NCBI GenBank assembly: GCA_002803225.1
Contig: NXFV01000053.1
Span: 1-64,000 of the forward strand
Direction of reading: 5' to 3'
Source: Gamarada debralockiae
Lineage: Eukaryota; Ascomycota; Leotiomycetes; Helotiales; Hyphodiscaceae
Length of the DNA stretch: 64,000 nucleotides
Shown: positions 1-10,330 of the stretch, in pieces
How the letters are laid out: each line of letters opens with the position of its first letter
Position numbering within the stretch: position 1 is the stretch's first letter
The notes under the pieces: model-generated
The model's input: the letters and a program-made list of their open reading frames with translations, nothing else
Told to the model about the DNA's origin: nothing
Database searches by the model: none
Program-made: the position numbers and the translations under genes

Positions 1-77
1 GGTTAGAGTGCGAAAGCACTTGACAATGGAATCAGCCGACTAACAGCAGCTGAAATCACATCCACAGTAGTAACTAG

Positions 78-543
78 TCACGTGATATCATGAGAGAATG
101 TAATAAGTCTTCTCAAGCGATTGGTTACCATGAGGCACTTATCATCATCGGTCAAAATTGGGTTCGTATCTTCGATGGAGCCCCAGGCGTAGGAAAGGCG
201 TTGTACACGGTGTTATCGTCTAGATTTGCGTGAACAATCTCGCAAGGGTAAAATCGCATGGTCCCGATTGAAACGAATTCCATGGACTTGAAGAGCCTAA
301 TGTCAGAATCCCCGGCCAAAGGAGAGTACTTGAATCGTGTGAAAGTCTTGCATTTGAGGCATCATTGGCATTCAAAGTGATTGCGGCAAATTTTTCGACT
401 GCATAGATCTTCTGTGCGTATCGCTTGCCGAGGGTTCCGTCCAGGTCTGACTCGGACACCTGGCTGGCTTCCTTGCGAAATTCCTCTACCATGTCCCTCA
501 GGATATTCAAATCCAGATGGCCATCCATGATGAATCGTGACAT
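78..543 (-). pseudogene. HET-domain (heterokaryon incompatibility) gene remnant
   Basis: On the minus strand from about 336 down to 78 the translation runs FKYSPLAGDSDIRLF, then VHANLDDNTVYNA, then, one frame over, SYAWGSIEDTNPIL. This is the start of a HET domain: Y-x-PL, the IRL strand, YxALSYxWG and the following segment. The frame changes by one base inside the YNALSYAWG motif (about 204-210; one base missing in TTTCC), so no continuous product exists. The second frame stops at 78-80 soon after the motif, so most of the domain is missing. An open frame upstream (220-543, starting MSRFIMDGHLD) is in another frame and may be a 5' exon or chance. HET proteins trigger cell death on non-self recognition in ascomycetes; this copy cannot. 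The motif match is direct; the pseudogene status is inferred. Confidence 0.6.
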
Positions 544-1831
544 CTTGTTATCAAAGTCGCGATAGGCTCGAAAAGCTTGGAAATACTTGAGTTGAATGTG
601 ATCAAGCGAGCCTTTTTGCGATGCGTGACAGCCACAATTTGCTTATTATATCCGAGATCCCACACTCAATGCACACCACGATGTCACCATATATACGCCT
701 TCTCTAAATATCAGTCCTAGTCCTGCCTAGAAACCGATGTTGAGATAAGGGTGAGAATATTAGCTCATTTGACAATGGGGACGTATGTGAACGATAATCA
801 TTGTTAAAATGAAGTGGTAGGATGAAGGGACCTGTGAACAGACATTTAACAAGGGATGCGTAACCTTTCCAGCTCTGAACACAGGGAGCTACTTGATTTT
901 GAACTTGCAGGATAATTCTTCGGCACCAAGTTTGCCTTCACATCATTGACATTGCTTGACTAATATTAATATGAACAAGGCAACTTGATAGCTGGGAGAC
1001 TCCCTCGCGTCTGCAAAGAGATCAACACTGCGCCGAGCGCACTAGGAGCAGTACCATAAGCATGCGCACCGTTTACTGGGCCTTCAATGACATGGGACCA
1101 CCAGACAAATTTCAACTCTTTATCTCTGACCTCAGTTTCTCCCTCTTTCTCCCATTATATTCACCTGCTAACAATCCGACGTCCCGTAGATTCCACCGGC
1201 CTCAGCTTACGACAAACACAGCCTGGACCGTCAACACCGCCGCCTTTCATAACACCCTTTAATAGCATAATTCTAGCCTCAAACCTTTCGCTCCTCATTC
1301 AATACACAGCCACTTCTGGCCCGCATATTGCCACTAAAGTCTACGATAACACCACAACCAACCTCCTCCCGATCCTTATTTGCCATATCCCTTCCGCAAA
1401 CGACAGTCGAGTTGAATCTGTAGGCTTTGTAGAAGGATATATGACGTGCTTACGCGTTATTAATGTTAGGCGGGGAGTAGAGTTTCGCCTACTCTACCTG
1501 CTCCCACGGCTCTCCATCATCTTTCGACGCTGTTGGCCAAAGAGATATAGCGTGGTTTGCAATTGGTGTTATACCACTGGAATCTCGACGCTTCCCAGCT
1601 ATCTGGCTCACGTGGCCCCGCGCCGCTTCTAGTCAGGCCAGCTCAGGCTCGGCTCAGCTTCGGCTCGGGTCTACCCATCCCACCAGAAATCAATGCCGTA
1701 CTCGCGTTCTTCCGTTGGAATTTGGCCATACTGCAAAATCCGCAAACACTACTGTGGAATCTGCGCCCATGATCAGCATTTCGACAAGGAAACCCTACTT
1801 TTGTTGCCTCTCACCTGAATCTACGTCTGCA
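544..1831. other. Intergenic, no gene recognised
   Basis: Open frames at 1087-1632 and 1062-1262 are pyrimidine-rich and resemble nothing I know. An imperfect TCAGGCCAGCTCAGGCTCGG-type repeat lies near 1633-1670. The right part probably carries the promoter of the kinase-like gene that starts at 1832. Confidence 0.4.
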
Positions 1832-2874
1832 ATGGACCAGCTAGCAACAGACCAAGAAACGTTCGAACCGACCAAGTATGTCGTCAGCAAATTCATGTTC
1901 AGCATTAACGACGACAATTCCGAGCTCGAAGCGCGTCGCTATAACAAATGCTTTTACATCAGCCTCGCGGCTGAGAACCTTGAAGACTCACCTCTCATCC
2001 AAAACGAATACCTTCATTATCTCAATGCGGAAAGATCCCAAGAAGATCATGACGACGAGCTTCATAGCACTGACCCTGAGGACTTCTATGACTGGGCTTT
2101 AAAGCCTTGTCTACCACTATTTGAGACTCTAGCTCTCGAACCAGAGCCAAATCACGCAATAACTCTTCGCGACTACAACCCAGAAGCCTTCTACTATTCG
2201 CTCCACGCTGTCGATGGAAAGCTAGTTCCAATTCCAAGCAAAACGCAAAACTTTACGCTTTCGCCAGGTGTAGAGCTAGATGATTACACCTTCTATTTAG
2301 CATGGCCTACCTTCTATCCATCAGAAGTCGAAATCTGTATCGCCGATCCAAAAGACGCTATTTGCCCTTCCCCAAACAAGGTCTTAGCAAACAGCAAGAC
2401 AGTATGTTTTTTCAAACCTTTCGAAGTGGGCGATAAGGGATTAGCTCTCCGCGAACTTGAAAATTATAAAAGTATTGAGTCAAAGCTAGGCTATAATGTG
2501 CGTATTTGTCGACTATACGGGATTGTTAAGGATGATAGGGGTTGGCTTATGGGACTGCTATTGACTTATATCGATTGTGATTATGTCACTTTGGCTTGTG
2601 CTGTGGATATCGATACACCGGCCTCTCTGAAGCAGAAGTGGTAGATCAGGTCACTGAGACACTAGCACAACTGCATGAGGCTCGAATTGTGTGGGGTGAT
2701 GCTAAGCCAGATAATGTGTTGATTGATAGGGATGATAATGCGTGGATTATTGATTTTGGAGGAGGTTACACTAGAGGCTTTGTCGAGAAAGAGCAGGCGG
2801 GGACGGTAGAGGGAGACTTACAAGGGTTGGCGAATATTATTGAGTATGTGTTCGAAGAGAAGAGTAAAGGCTAA
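1832..2874 (+). pseudogene. Protein-kinase-like gene with one-base frameshift
   Basis: The frame opens with MDQLATDQETFEPTKY at 1832 (in-frame ATGs also exist upstream at 1715 and 1769) and runs to a TAG at 2642-2644, ending GLLLTYIDC...LKQKW. The next frame continues at once with VDQVTETLAQLHEARIVWGD, AKPDNVLID and IIDFGGGYT, to a TAA at 2872-2874. These are the catalytic loop (WGDAKPDN in place of HRDxKxxN) and the DFG motif of the fungal protein-kinase-like family. The ATP-binding lobe is only weakly recognisable. The two halves join perfectly if one base is missing around 2639-2643 (tggtagat instead of tgggtagat); no intron borders fit. The product would be about 347 residues. As written, the gene gives a protein lacking the catalytic loop. 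A sequencing error in a short G run is the alternative. Confidence 0.7.
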
Positions 2875-2991
2875 GAGTCTTGGTTGCTTTCAGGGCTAGA
2901 ATCTCTCTGCCCTTCGTCTCTCTTGTGTTAACAAGTAACATTTTCAGCCCCGGACATTAACGGGCTCCAAGACTTGTAATATTATCGTTTG
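2875..2991. other. 3' flank of kinase-like gene
   Basis: Short spacer between the kinase-like stop and the LTR copy that begins at 2992. Nothing recognisable. Confidence 0.4.
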
Positions 2992-3165
2992 TGTTGATAG
3001 GTCTAGGAGGTACGGTGATATCTGGAGAAGGCCAAAGAGCTGGGGAAGTCCGAAGAGCTAGAGAAGGCCGAGGACCTGGAGTCAAGCTGTAGATATAATG
3101 GAAGGGTTGAACTTCATAGGAAAGGAGAGAGATTTTTGACTAGCTACACATAATGTATATACACT
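2992..3165 (+). repeat. Solo LTR-like element, copy 1
   Basis: It begins TGTTGATAGGTCTAGGAGGT and continues ACGGTGATATCT, the same 5' end as copies at 41785 and (minus strand) 50643. It then has three units of 18-19 bp (3022-3078; GGAGAAGGCCAAAGAGCT-like), the core CAAGCTGTAGATATAA and GGGTTGAAC, and GAGATTTTTGA. The 3' end is diverged and placed approximately. A TG start, a shared TATA-like core and no internal coding region suggest a solo LTR left by recombination. No target duplication was found. Confidence 0.6.
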
Positions 3166-3674
3166 CGTTGGACATTCATAACTCGCCGATAGAATATAGC
3201 GGAAAGAAATATGGAAATTATATTCATCTTCCAACGGCCGTTCAGCATGAGGATACAATTTAAGGCGCGCAACATACTCATCCTCTTCTCAATATCCATA
3301 TTATTGTTCAGGCACCTCATCTAAAAGTATAGGCAAATGATCGACTTAGAATTTCTCATTAGAACATGAGCCACTACAGCCGAATTCAGTGACTTAAGTG
3401 TCCCAAAAAATTAAGAAAACGTCTCGTCAATATTCGCGAATTAGTTTGAAGTAATTAGAAACCATATAAGCTTGAAATGCCCCGGAGACATTGCATAATC
3501 TGCTCTCGAGAATAGATTGGCAAGTGCCCACAATCGCTCATGCTTAATCAATCATCATACGCACCCGGATCATCCATTGAGACTGCACTTGTCGTATCAA
3601 TCCACACATTCCTCAGCCAACCCTCACCCCCCCTTAAAGTGCCTACCCTCTCCGCCATCTGGAGGACTTCTAAG
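3166..3674. other. Intergenic, no gene recognised
   Basis: AT-rich spacer downstream of the LTR copy and of the STAND gene's 3' end. A small open frame at 3517-3705 shows no recognisable motif. Confidence 0.4.
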
Positions 3675-5846
3675 TCAGTGTCCCATAATTAAAGAAAGTA
3701 TATGAGTTCGACAGCGAGCCGATACTCTTCTGATTTGCTCATCACACTTAAGAAATTCAGTGGACCTATGGTGAAATGTACGTACCACTGTACTCGTCAC
3801 CACCACCCTCGTATTCCTCCACCTTTGAGGGATTTCTTGCAGTCGTGGAATGAGTTCTTTCCGGACCCCAAAATCCTCGTCGTCCGAAATGCAGATATCC
3901 AATCTGTCAATAACGATGAACAATTCTTTCCGTTGCTCCACCATCTCATCTTGGACAATTTCCAGAACTGTAAATATCTCGGAGTCAGCGTTGCAATATG
4001 CGGAAGCAGAGCCCCGGTGAATCCTCATGAGCATTAGCTCTTGCCCTTCCTCACAAGATCTCTTAGCAGAGCAGGATTTGAGGGCCGGGTTTAGAAACTT
4101 AGACTGAAAATATGAATTACTCTGAAGTCTGAGAACTACTTACTCTCAGCCAACAGCTCCCATGCTTTTAGTGCTGAATCGTTCACTTCCTGAAAGCGAT
4201 TTAGGGGCAGCATTGCGACGTGGGATATCGTGATTTGTGGGAAAGATGACAGGATAGTCGCTACCAGGCGCTTCAGGATAATTGCGGGTGTTAATACCAG
4301 GTCTAGACGATGATGGAAGTTAGCAATCCTTTGCTTTATTTGAACAATTAAAATTTCAAGTAAATAACCAAAACATTAAATGTCCTTGAGCAATCCGGAA
4401 TGGCAACAAACTCACCTTCGTTGCCATTGCCGCAAAATATGTAAGCTGCAATGAGCGATTCATTGACGGATAAAGCATCGATGAGGTCAACGCTGAATGA
4501 CGATACCCAAGAGACACCTGGCGCACTCTCAGGTCCGGAGAGCCAGAACAGGGGCCGCGGTGACTGCTGCTCCCAAGAGGGAAACTGAATAAGGGATGGG
4601 CGGTACTCCCAATTGTCACGTGCGGGGAGGTGAATTCTTTGCGTATCATTGAAGATCTTTTCGCTTTGAGGGTCGTAGGGTGGCAATCGTAGAAATGAGG
4701 CCAGTTTCTGGGCTCGCGAGTGCGACTTGTATCTGGCCAGTGCTAGGGAGATTTGGACTGTCAGCTGAGAGAAAATGAACGATTGTAAAACCAAATTGTT
4801 CACTTCACATGAGAGAATCAAAATTCACTGTTCTGGAGGGATCCGCTTGCAATACGTACAGAGTATTGCGTTTGCTTCAGGGCTCACCGTGTGAGTTATT
4901 GCCTTTTCGTACAATTTGCTCAGGACCGTCGCAATCTCCTCTATTTTGTATCTGTGCTCAAGAGTGAGTGCGAAAGTGGCCGCCTCTCTTAAGCTTTCAA
5001 TCTGTTCTGCGCGTTTGTTTACATCATCGTAATATTGCTGCAAGGGATCACTCGTCGTGGACGAGAGTATGAACTTCACTGGAAACGTGTTAGATTCCTT
5101 AGTGGATGATTGAGGAGTTCAAAATCTTACCAATAGACAACTTCGTGCAGTACTTATCTGCAGCAATGACAAATTTGACTATGTCTGTACAGAAGGCAGA
5201 AAACGCTTCTTTCATTCTGAGGGTGTTGATAGCTTGGCGGTAGAAGTCTTTCTGGGGAATCATGGTGGTCATCTTCTGTAGATATTGCGATAATTTCTCT
5301 TCCCTATCGCTTTTTTCTTTGACTCCCTGAAATTAATTGAGCATTTAACGAACATGCGGATCGTAATACGACTAAACATACCTTGTAAACAAAATTGAGA
5401 ATTGCAAAAGCAGCCCTGTATTCTGGCGGTGCGGGCTTCAAGATTGCCTCGACGACATTGGTGAAAACCTCAGCAAAACTGACAAAGCCCTCAACCACGA
5501 GATTGAGCGTTTCTGACTTTTCCGACGAGTACCATCGATCCTTTTTATTGAGATACTTTGTCTGTATCGTAGCAACAGTCGATGCCAGATCTTCAGGGCC
5601 AGCTTCTTTCAATGCAGCTTCTTTTTCCTTCCGGCTCAGCTTCGCGAAGAAAATGTCCCGCACTTGTGTGCAGCTCGACCCCGCAACTTTGAGATTGTTA
5701 CTATGAAGAGTTATTCAGGTCCTACGGGGGCATGGGAGTGCTCACTCTTGAGGTTGGAACCATTCTGTGAACCTGTATTCGCGATTTTCCAGGCGTCTCA
5801 GTGTCTCCCGACGAACGATCGCGGGTCTTTCGAAGGGGTCGTCCAT
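3675..5846 (-). CDS. STAND/NACHT-like protein with degenerate nucleotide-binding site
   Basis: Multi-exon gene. Exons I could join: 5846-5746 (MDDPFERPAIVRRETLRR), 5700-5382, 5326-5131 and 5078 to about 4828, with GTGAGC, GTATGT and GTAAGA donors in matching phases. Further exons lie at about 4815-4411, 4306-4142 and 4060-3675; the border near 4828-4770 does not resolve cleanly. The N-terminal half is helical, as in fungal STAND N-terminal domains (AEVFTNVVEAILKPAP...AAFAILNFVYK). Then comes a linker and FWLSGPESAPGVSWVSSF, where a P-loop is expected, and later LFIVIDRLDICISD, where Walker B is expected. The P-loop lysine and the Walker B glutamate are absent, and no sensor repeats follow. 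It may be a regulatory decoy or a decaying allele. STAND proteins act as intracellular non-self sensors; function here is inferred. Confidence 0.6.
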
Positions 5847-6375
5847 TGATGATCTACAGGTATTCGACTGGTCGGTCGCACAGACATCTACTTCATTGTG
5901 AAACAGACTTCATGAGTTGACGACGATGATGTTGCCCAGGAAGTGGCTATCGAATATTGAAGAAGAACGGTCCGTCCCATCGCGAGGCTGAAATGTGGAG
6001 GGGCAAGCGCGCTGCGCTGTGTCTTGGGAGTGCTGATTCGTATTTGGGGCACTGTCAGACTTGTATGACAACGTAAACAAGCATTAATAATGCGCTCCGC
6101 CACGTGCCCCTAATTGGCCCCGCAAGCGCCAGAGTAAGCACTGATGCTGCAGGATTTGGCACTGTCTTTTGGAACTACAGGGATAAATTTCAGCTACGGC
6201 AGAATAATTTGGGGGCCAAGGCAGGTGCGCTGGCTGCCTGTTCTTACAAATGTGGCAGTCATCTTGATTTCACATCTCTAACTTCATTTTCGACGACTTT
6301 ATCGCTGTCTTGCAAATATCCTCGATCGGATGAAACGAGCTGTACCCTCCGTGAACGCAAAGGCCTATCTTCGAG
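5847..6375. promoter_or_regulatory. Shared intergenic region between divergent STAND and AAA+ genes
   Basis: 529 bp separates the two divergent start codons (5846 on minus, 6376 on plus), so the genes probably share a regulatory region. Open frames inside (5888-6103 minus, 6104-6400 plus) show no family features. No specific element recognised. Confidence 0.4.
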
Positions 6376-8814
6376 ATGCGCGAGATGGAGAATGGCATAA
6401 ATGGATCAGCTCTCTCGACAACAAAGGTTCACTTCCGCTGACAAATTCAGAGTGGCCCAGCTAACAATAAATCTAGGATCCAGAGCAAGAAAACACGGAA
6501 AGTCAGGCTAGAATCGCCGTTCTGGAAGACAGAATAGAGATTCTGGAAAAAGCTCTGCAAGCTCTCCTCAAAGAGAAGGAGGAGGCCGCGCAAAAAGAGA
6601 AAGAGAAGACCAATGCCGAAGAAGAAGCCAAAAAGCCAACCACCCCAGAGTTGACTGAAGAAGAAAAGCTTGACAACAAGAACTGGGCGCGCCGCTTCCA
6701 ATGGCGACGACCCAACCCCTCCAGGGAAGGCGAGGAATATATTGTGATTGAGTCGCCAGACCAGGAAAATGAAAGCCGCGAGAGCAAACAAGCTTCCCTT
6801 GTGCATGATGAGGATATAAAAGGAGCGCCGGAGAGGATTCTCATTCGAAACCCAAAGATTCAGAGCAAACTTCGCGATTTACCGGGCTTGGAGACTTTCG
6901 AAGAAGTCAGATTCAATCTCAATAGCATTGAGATTAGCACTCCATTCTCGCCGTTGTTCCATTATATAGAGGCGGTCATGGGTATGTATTCACCGGACGG
7001 AATCAAATGATTTGAGTTAAAGTCAGCTGACCCCGAGGTTTCTAGACCAGGTCAATGCCGACGAAAGTGCCACACCAATGGACAAGGCAGATATGTATGC
7101 GCTGAGCAAATTCTGCAAAGAGGGCCCAGTCGGGTCCATGTTCGAGGATATCAGGAAGCTCATGCAACAAGGCTTGATCACAGCCGAACAACAATGGGCA
7201 CTCTTCAGGCCCGGAATCCAGGTTGTAACCCGCATTCTTGGTGAAATCGAAGTTTTGATAGTCAAGTCCATCCGGGTGGAAGATCGAAGGAGTTATTCGT
7301 TCTTCGCTGACGACAAACCGGGCGACCGATACCTGGTGTGCAACCAAATCGCATGGAATGGAAAAATATTCGGGCAACGCGAACGGGAGATCCGGCTACA
7401 GAAATTCCCTGGCTCTAGGAAGCTCGTCGAGTTGGATGTCTGTCCGCTCGACCGATTCCCTGATAAGCGACGCGATAAGATTATCGAGGATTGTGTCTCT
7501 CGCGGGAAGACTTGGAAGGGGCTTTGTGAGGCCAAAAGAGCGGTCCCAAGGGACTGCGATACCCGTTGTTTGCCACTCGTATCCGAGGAGAGAGGTTATT
7601 GGGACCCTTTCGCTGGAGAAGAGAGGAGAAGCGAGCCGTCGGAAACTAGAGTTTGTTTATCCAGCCCTTCAATTTTTGCAAGAAATTCAGGAACTGACAC
7701 ATGAACAGATTTCCGGCCGAGTCATTGTTGACCCTGAAGCCTCTGCGAAAGCCAGCAAGATAGGGACGATGACCGAAACATTCACATTAAGTACCTCAGA
7801 GATCGAGCCCTTCACCCCCGAATCCTATGAAACCGAAGATCTTGACAGCCAGTTTCTAAGATGCGCGGCGTTGATTGAAGTCTTCAGTCTCGTGGATCAC
7901 GTGTGGTATCGCGTTCCTGTTCTCAATCTTGGAGAGCCGGAGTGGATGGAAGACCCATGGGATCAGCTGGAGTTGAGTACGGAGAGGAAAACACTTTTGC
8001 GGACTTTAGTGAATACGCATACGAACCAAAGCAAAAGATCGGGAGATTTGATCAAACAAAAAGGGAAAGGCCTGGTGTTTCTATTCCACGGTCAGCCTGG
8101 TCTGGGGAAGACGTTGACGGCAGAGGCACTCTCGGAATCCATCAAACGTCCCCTGTACAGGGTCAACATTGGTCTCCTGGCAGGCCATCAAGACTGGGAA
8201 CCCGATCTCGAGAAAATATTCCGCGACGCCCACTCCTGGCAAGCTGTCCTCCTCCTCGACGAAGCAGAAGTAATAATGGAAGCCCGAACCAAAGACCGCA
8301 TGCAGCAAAACTCCTGGTGTTCCGTCTTCTTGCGAAAGCTCGAATATTACGAAGGCATCCTAATTCTCACCACAAACATGATCCACAGCATCGACAAAGC
8401 CTTCCGTTCCCGAATCAATATTGCGATTCATTACGATGAGCTGTCTTTGGATCAGAAAACGAATTTGTGGAAGCTTTTCATTGGGAATTTGCATCCGGAA
8501 CGCGCGAAGACGAATGAGTTGCTGAAGGAGGTGGATAAGTGGGCGAAGTTGAATTTGAATGGGAGGCAGATTCGGAATGTGGTGTTGACGGCTGAGGCAC
8601 TTGCGCTTGGTGAGAGCGATTATTTGAGGATGGAGCCGAGTCATGTTGATAGTAAGTTTCCCTACCCTGTCCTGTGAGTTGAAATGTATGAATCCTAAGC
8701 TAACGCGGTATTGCAGCGATTATCAAGGATACAATGGAGTTTAATCAGGCCATCGATAATGAGAAAAAGAGACGAGCCATTAAGGTTGGCTCGGTTCCAG
8801 GAAATTGGCTGTGA
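6376..8814 (+). CDS. AAA+ ATPase, fungal DUF7025-type
   Basis: Start ATG at 6376 follows an in-frame TGA. Exon 1 is MREMENGINGSALSTTK, joined across an intron (about 6427-6475; branch CTAAC, acceptor CTAG; donor GTTCAC is unusual) to DPEQENTESQARIAVLEDR, a coiled coil and acidic/Lys-rich stretch. Introns at about 6979-7045 and 8659-8717 keep frame. The C-terminal half is a classic AAA core: Walker A GQPGLGKT, Walker B LLLDEAEV, sensor 1 ILTTN, and the arginine-rich segment AFRSRINIAIHYDELS. The protein ends VGSVPGNWL. Between about 7600 and 7660 the frame changes, from ...VSEERG to FVYPALQFLQ; either a 55 bp intron with a poor GTTATT donor or a one-base frameshift explains this. Role unknown; ATP-driven remodelling is the family inference. 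Confidence 0.75.
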
Positions 8815-9173
8815 CATGTAACCTTAGAAATGGTGAGACTTTCTAGACATACATCGCATTATGTATTGGCGGCGATCTGGGGTGAATAGAATGGCGAAGT
8901 GCCGGACTTTTGGAATTTGAACTCTTGGCATGCGTCTCTAAGTTTGGAGAAGGCCAAGTTGTGCATAAAAGTCTCACGTAGCATCGACTGAATATAGATT
9001 GAGAGATAAATGCAATATTATTCAAATGAATGACTGTCGGACTATTAGAGCAATAAAACAATGCTATGTAAACGCCAGCCCATGCAAGATGCCAATCTAC
9101 CATTATGTCTGGTCTAACCCAATGCCAATCTAGTTGTCAAACGCCATCGCTATGCAGCACAAACAATCCGAAT
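8815..9173. other. Convergent 3' intergenic region
   Basis: 358 bp between the stop codons of the AAA+ gene and the cupin gene. AT-rich 3' untranslated sequence is expected here; nothing else seen. Confidence 0.4.
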
Positions 9174-10157
9174 TTATCTCTTCGCAATACCACATTTCGC
9201 TAAGCAAGCATCAACACCCTTCGCAACGTTGGCAGGGACCAAAGTGCGGAAAGCGTCGATATTCGCTCCATTAACACTCAGCTCTCCACCCGTGCTGCCC
9301 TTGACAATCTGATCCTCCAAGCCATAGAACTCTTGAGCGATTTGTCCGACACCTGAATCCTCAGATGGGAAGGAAGCGACGAACACGGCGTCAGTGCAGT
9401 CGGGATTGAATTCGGTGTGGACTGCTCCTTGAGGGAACACAGTCATCTCGTACTGGTTGAGAGTGTGGTTCAAGTGTCTGGCGCCGTTCTCAGCTGTCAC
9501 GGAAGCGAAGAGACGGCCCTGGACGACAAGGTTGAGTTCAGCTGCGCGAGGATGGACGTGAGGAGTGTTGAAGCCACAGGGGCCGAGGAATCCGATGGCT
9601 ACAGATCCACCCTGGCCGACGAGGGCAGGGAAAGTGGCGTGGTCAGCGCGGACAATCTTTCCACCCTCACCCTTGGTGACACCAGCGACACGGTTGGGGT
9701 CATTAAAGTTGAAAACGAAATCGGTGTCTTGGAGGAGAGCTTGGCGATCGACAGCGTTAGGGGCAAGGACGAGTTGCTGGAAGAGGGTCAGGCCGCTAGT
9801 AGGGGTTGTAGTAGGGGGAGAAGCGATGCTGGTTGGGGTGCTAGCAATTGATACGGTTCCTGATGGAAAGACCGATACGGAGGCTGACCTAATGACCGAC
9901 GAGGAGGCTGACGCAGTGGTTGTCTTTGAGGTGCCTGGAAGGTTTGGTACGATTGGCATGACTGAAGCAGTGGTGGTCGCACTGCGAATGCTTGAGATGA
10001 CAGTGGAGCCGGTTGGGTGGGCTATTCCAGATGTGGTGTTCGAGGCGTGAGTGTTTGTGCCATTGTAGGCGGCGTACTTTGGCATGGGAGCTGGGGCTGA
10101 AGAGACAGCGTTGGCCAAAAGAATGGCAGCAGCGATGAAAGCTGTTGGTGTGTACAT
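9174..10157 (-). CDS. Secreted cupin (germin/spherulin-like) protein
   Basis: Single-exon 327-residue protein. It starts with a signal peptide (MYTPTAFIAAAILLANAVSS, then APAP), followed by a Ser/Thr-rich stalk to about residue 120 that is likely O-glycosylated. The C-terminal domain is a germin-type cupin. Motif 1 is GFNTPHVHPRAAELNLVVQG, with the HxH and Glu metal ligands. Motif 2 is FPQGAVHTEFNPD, with the second-motif His. Germins bind Mn and may act as oxalate oxidase or superoxide dismutase; fungal spherulin-like members are mostly uncharacterised, so activity is not assigned. Two cysteines near the C-terminus (DACLAKCGIAKR) may pair. It lies alone, convergent with the AAA+ gene, with a TATA-like box about 165 bp upstream. 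Confidence 0.85.
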   Translation of the reverse strand: MYTPTAFIAAAILLANAVSSAPAPMPKYAAYNGTNTHASNTTSGIAHPTGSTVISSIRSATTTASVMPIVPNLPGTSKTTTASASSSVIRSASVSVFPSGTVSIASTPTSIASPPTTTPTSGLTLFQQLVLAPNAVDRQALLQDTDFVFNFNDPNRVAGVTKGEGGKIVRADHATFPALVGQGGSVAIGFLGPCGFNTPHVHPRAAELNLVVQGRLFASVTAENGARHLNHTLNQYEMTVFPQGAVHTEFNPDCTDAVFVASFPSEDSGVGQIAQEFYGLEDQIVKGSTGGELSVNGANIDAFRTLVPANVAKGVDACLAKCGIAKR

Positions 10158-10322
10158 TATGTCGGTATTAAAAACAAGTGAGTGAAGAACGATTGTGTCT
10201 GATTAGAGATACAAAGGAAAATAAGGAAAAAAACAAAGGAAATTGTAAATAGGAAAGATGTGTTGCAAAGTTGATTGTGATGTGGAATGAAGAATAGAAT
10301 ATTGAGGGGATCTGCAAGAGTT

Positions 10323-10330
10323 CTTATATC
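10323..10330 (-). promoter_or_regulatory. TATA-like box of the cupin gene
   Basis: GATATAAG on the minus strand, about 165 bp upstream of the cupin ATG. The same octamer or a close variant lies at a similar distance from the SDR and alcohol dehydrogenase genes. Confidence 0.4.
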
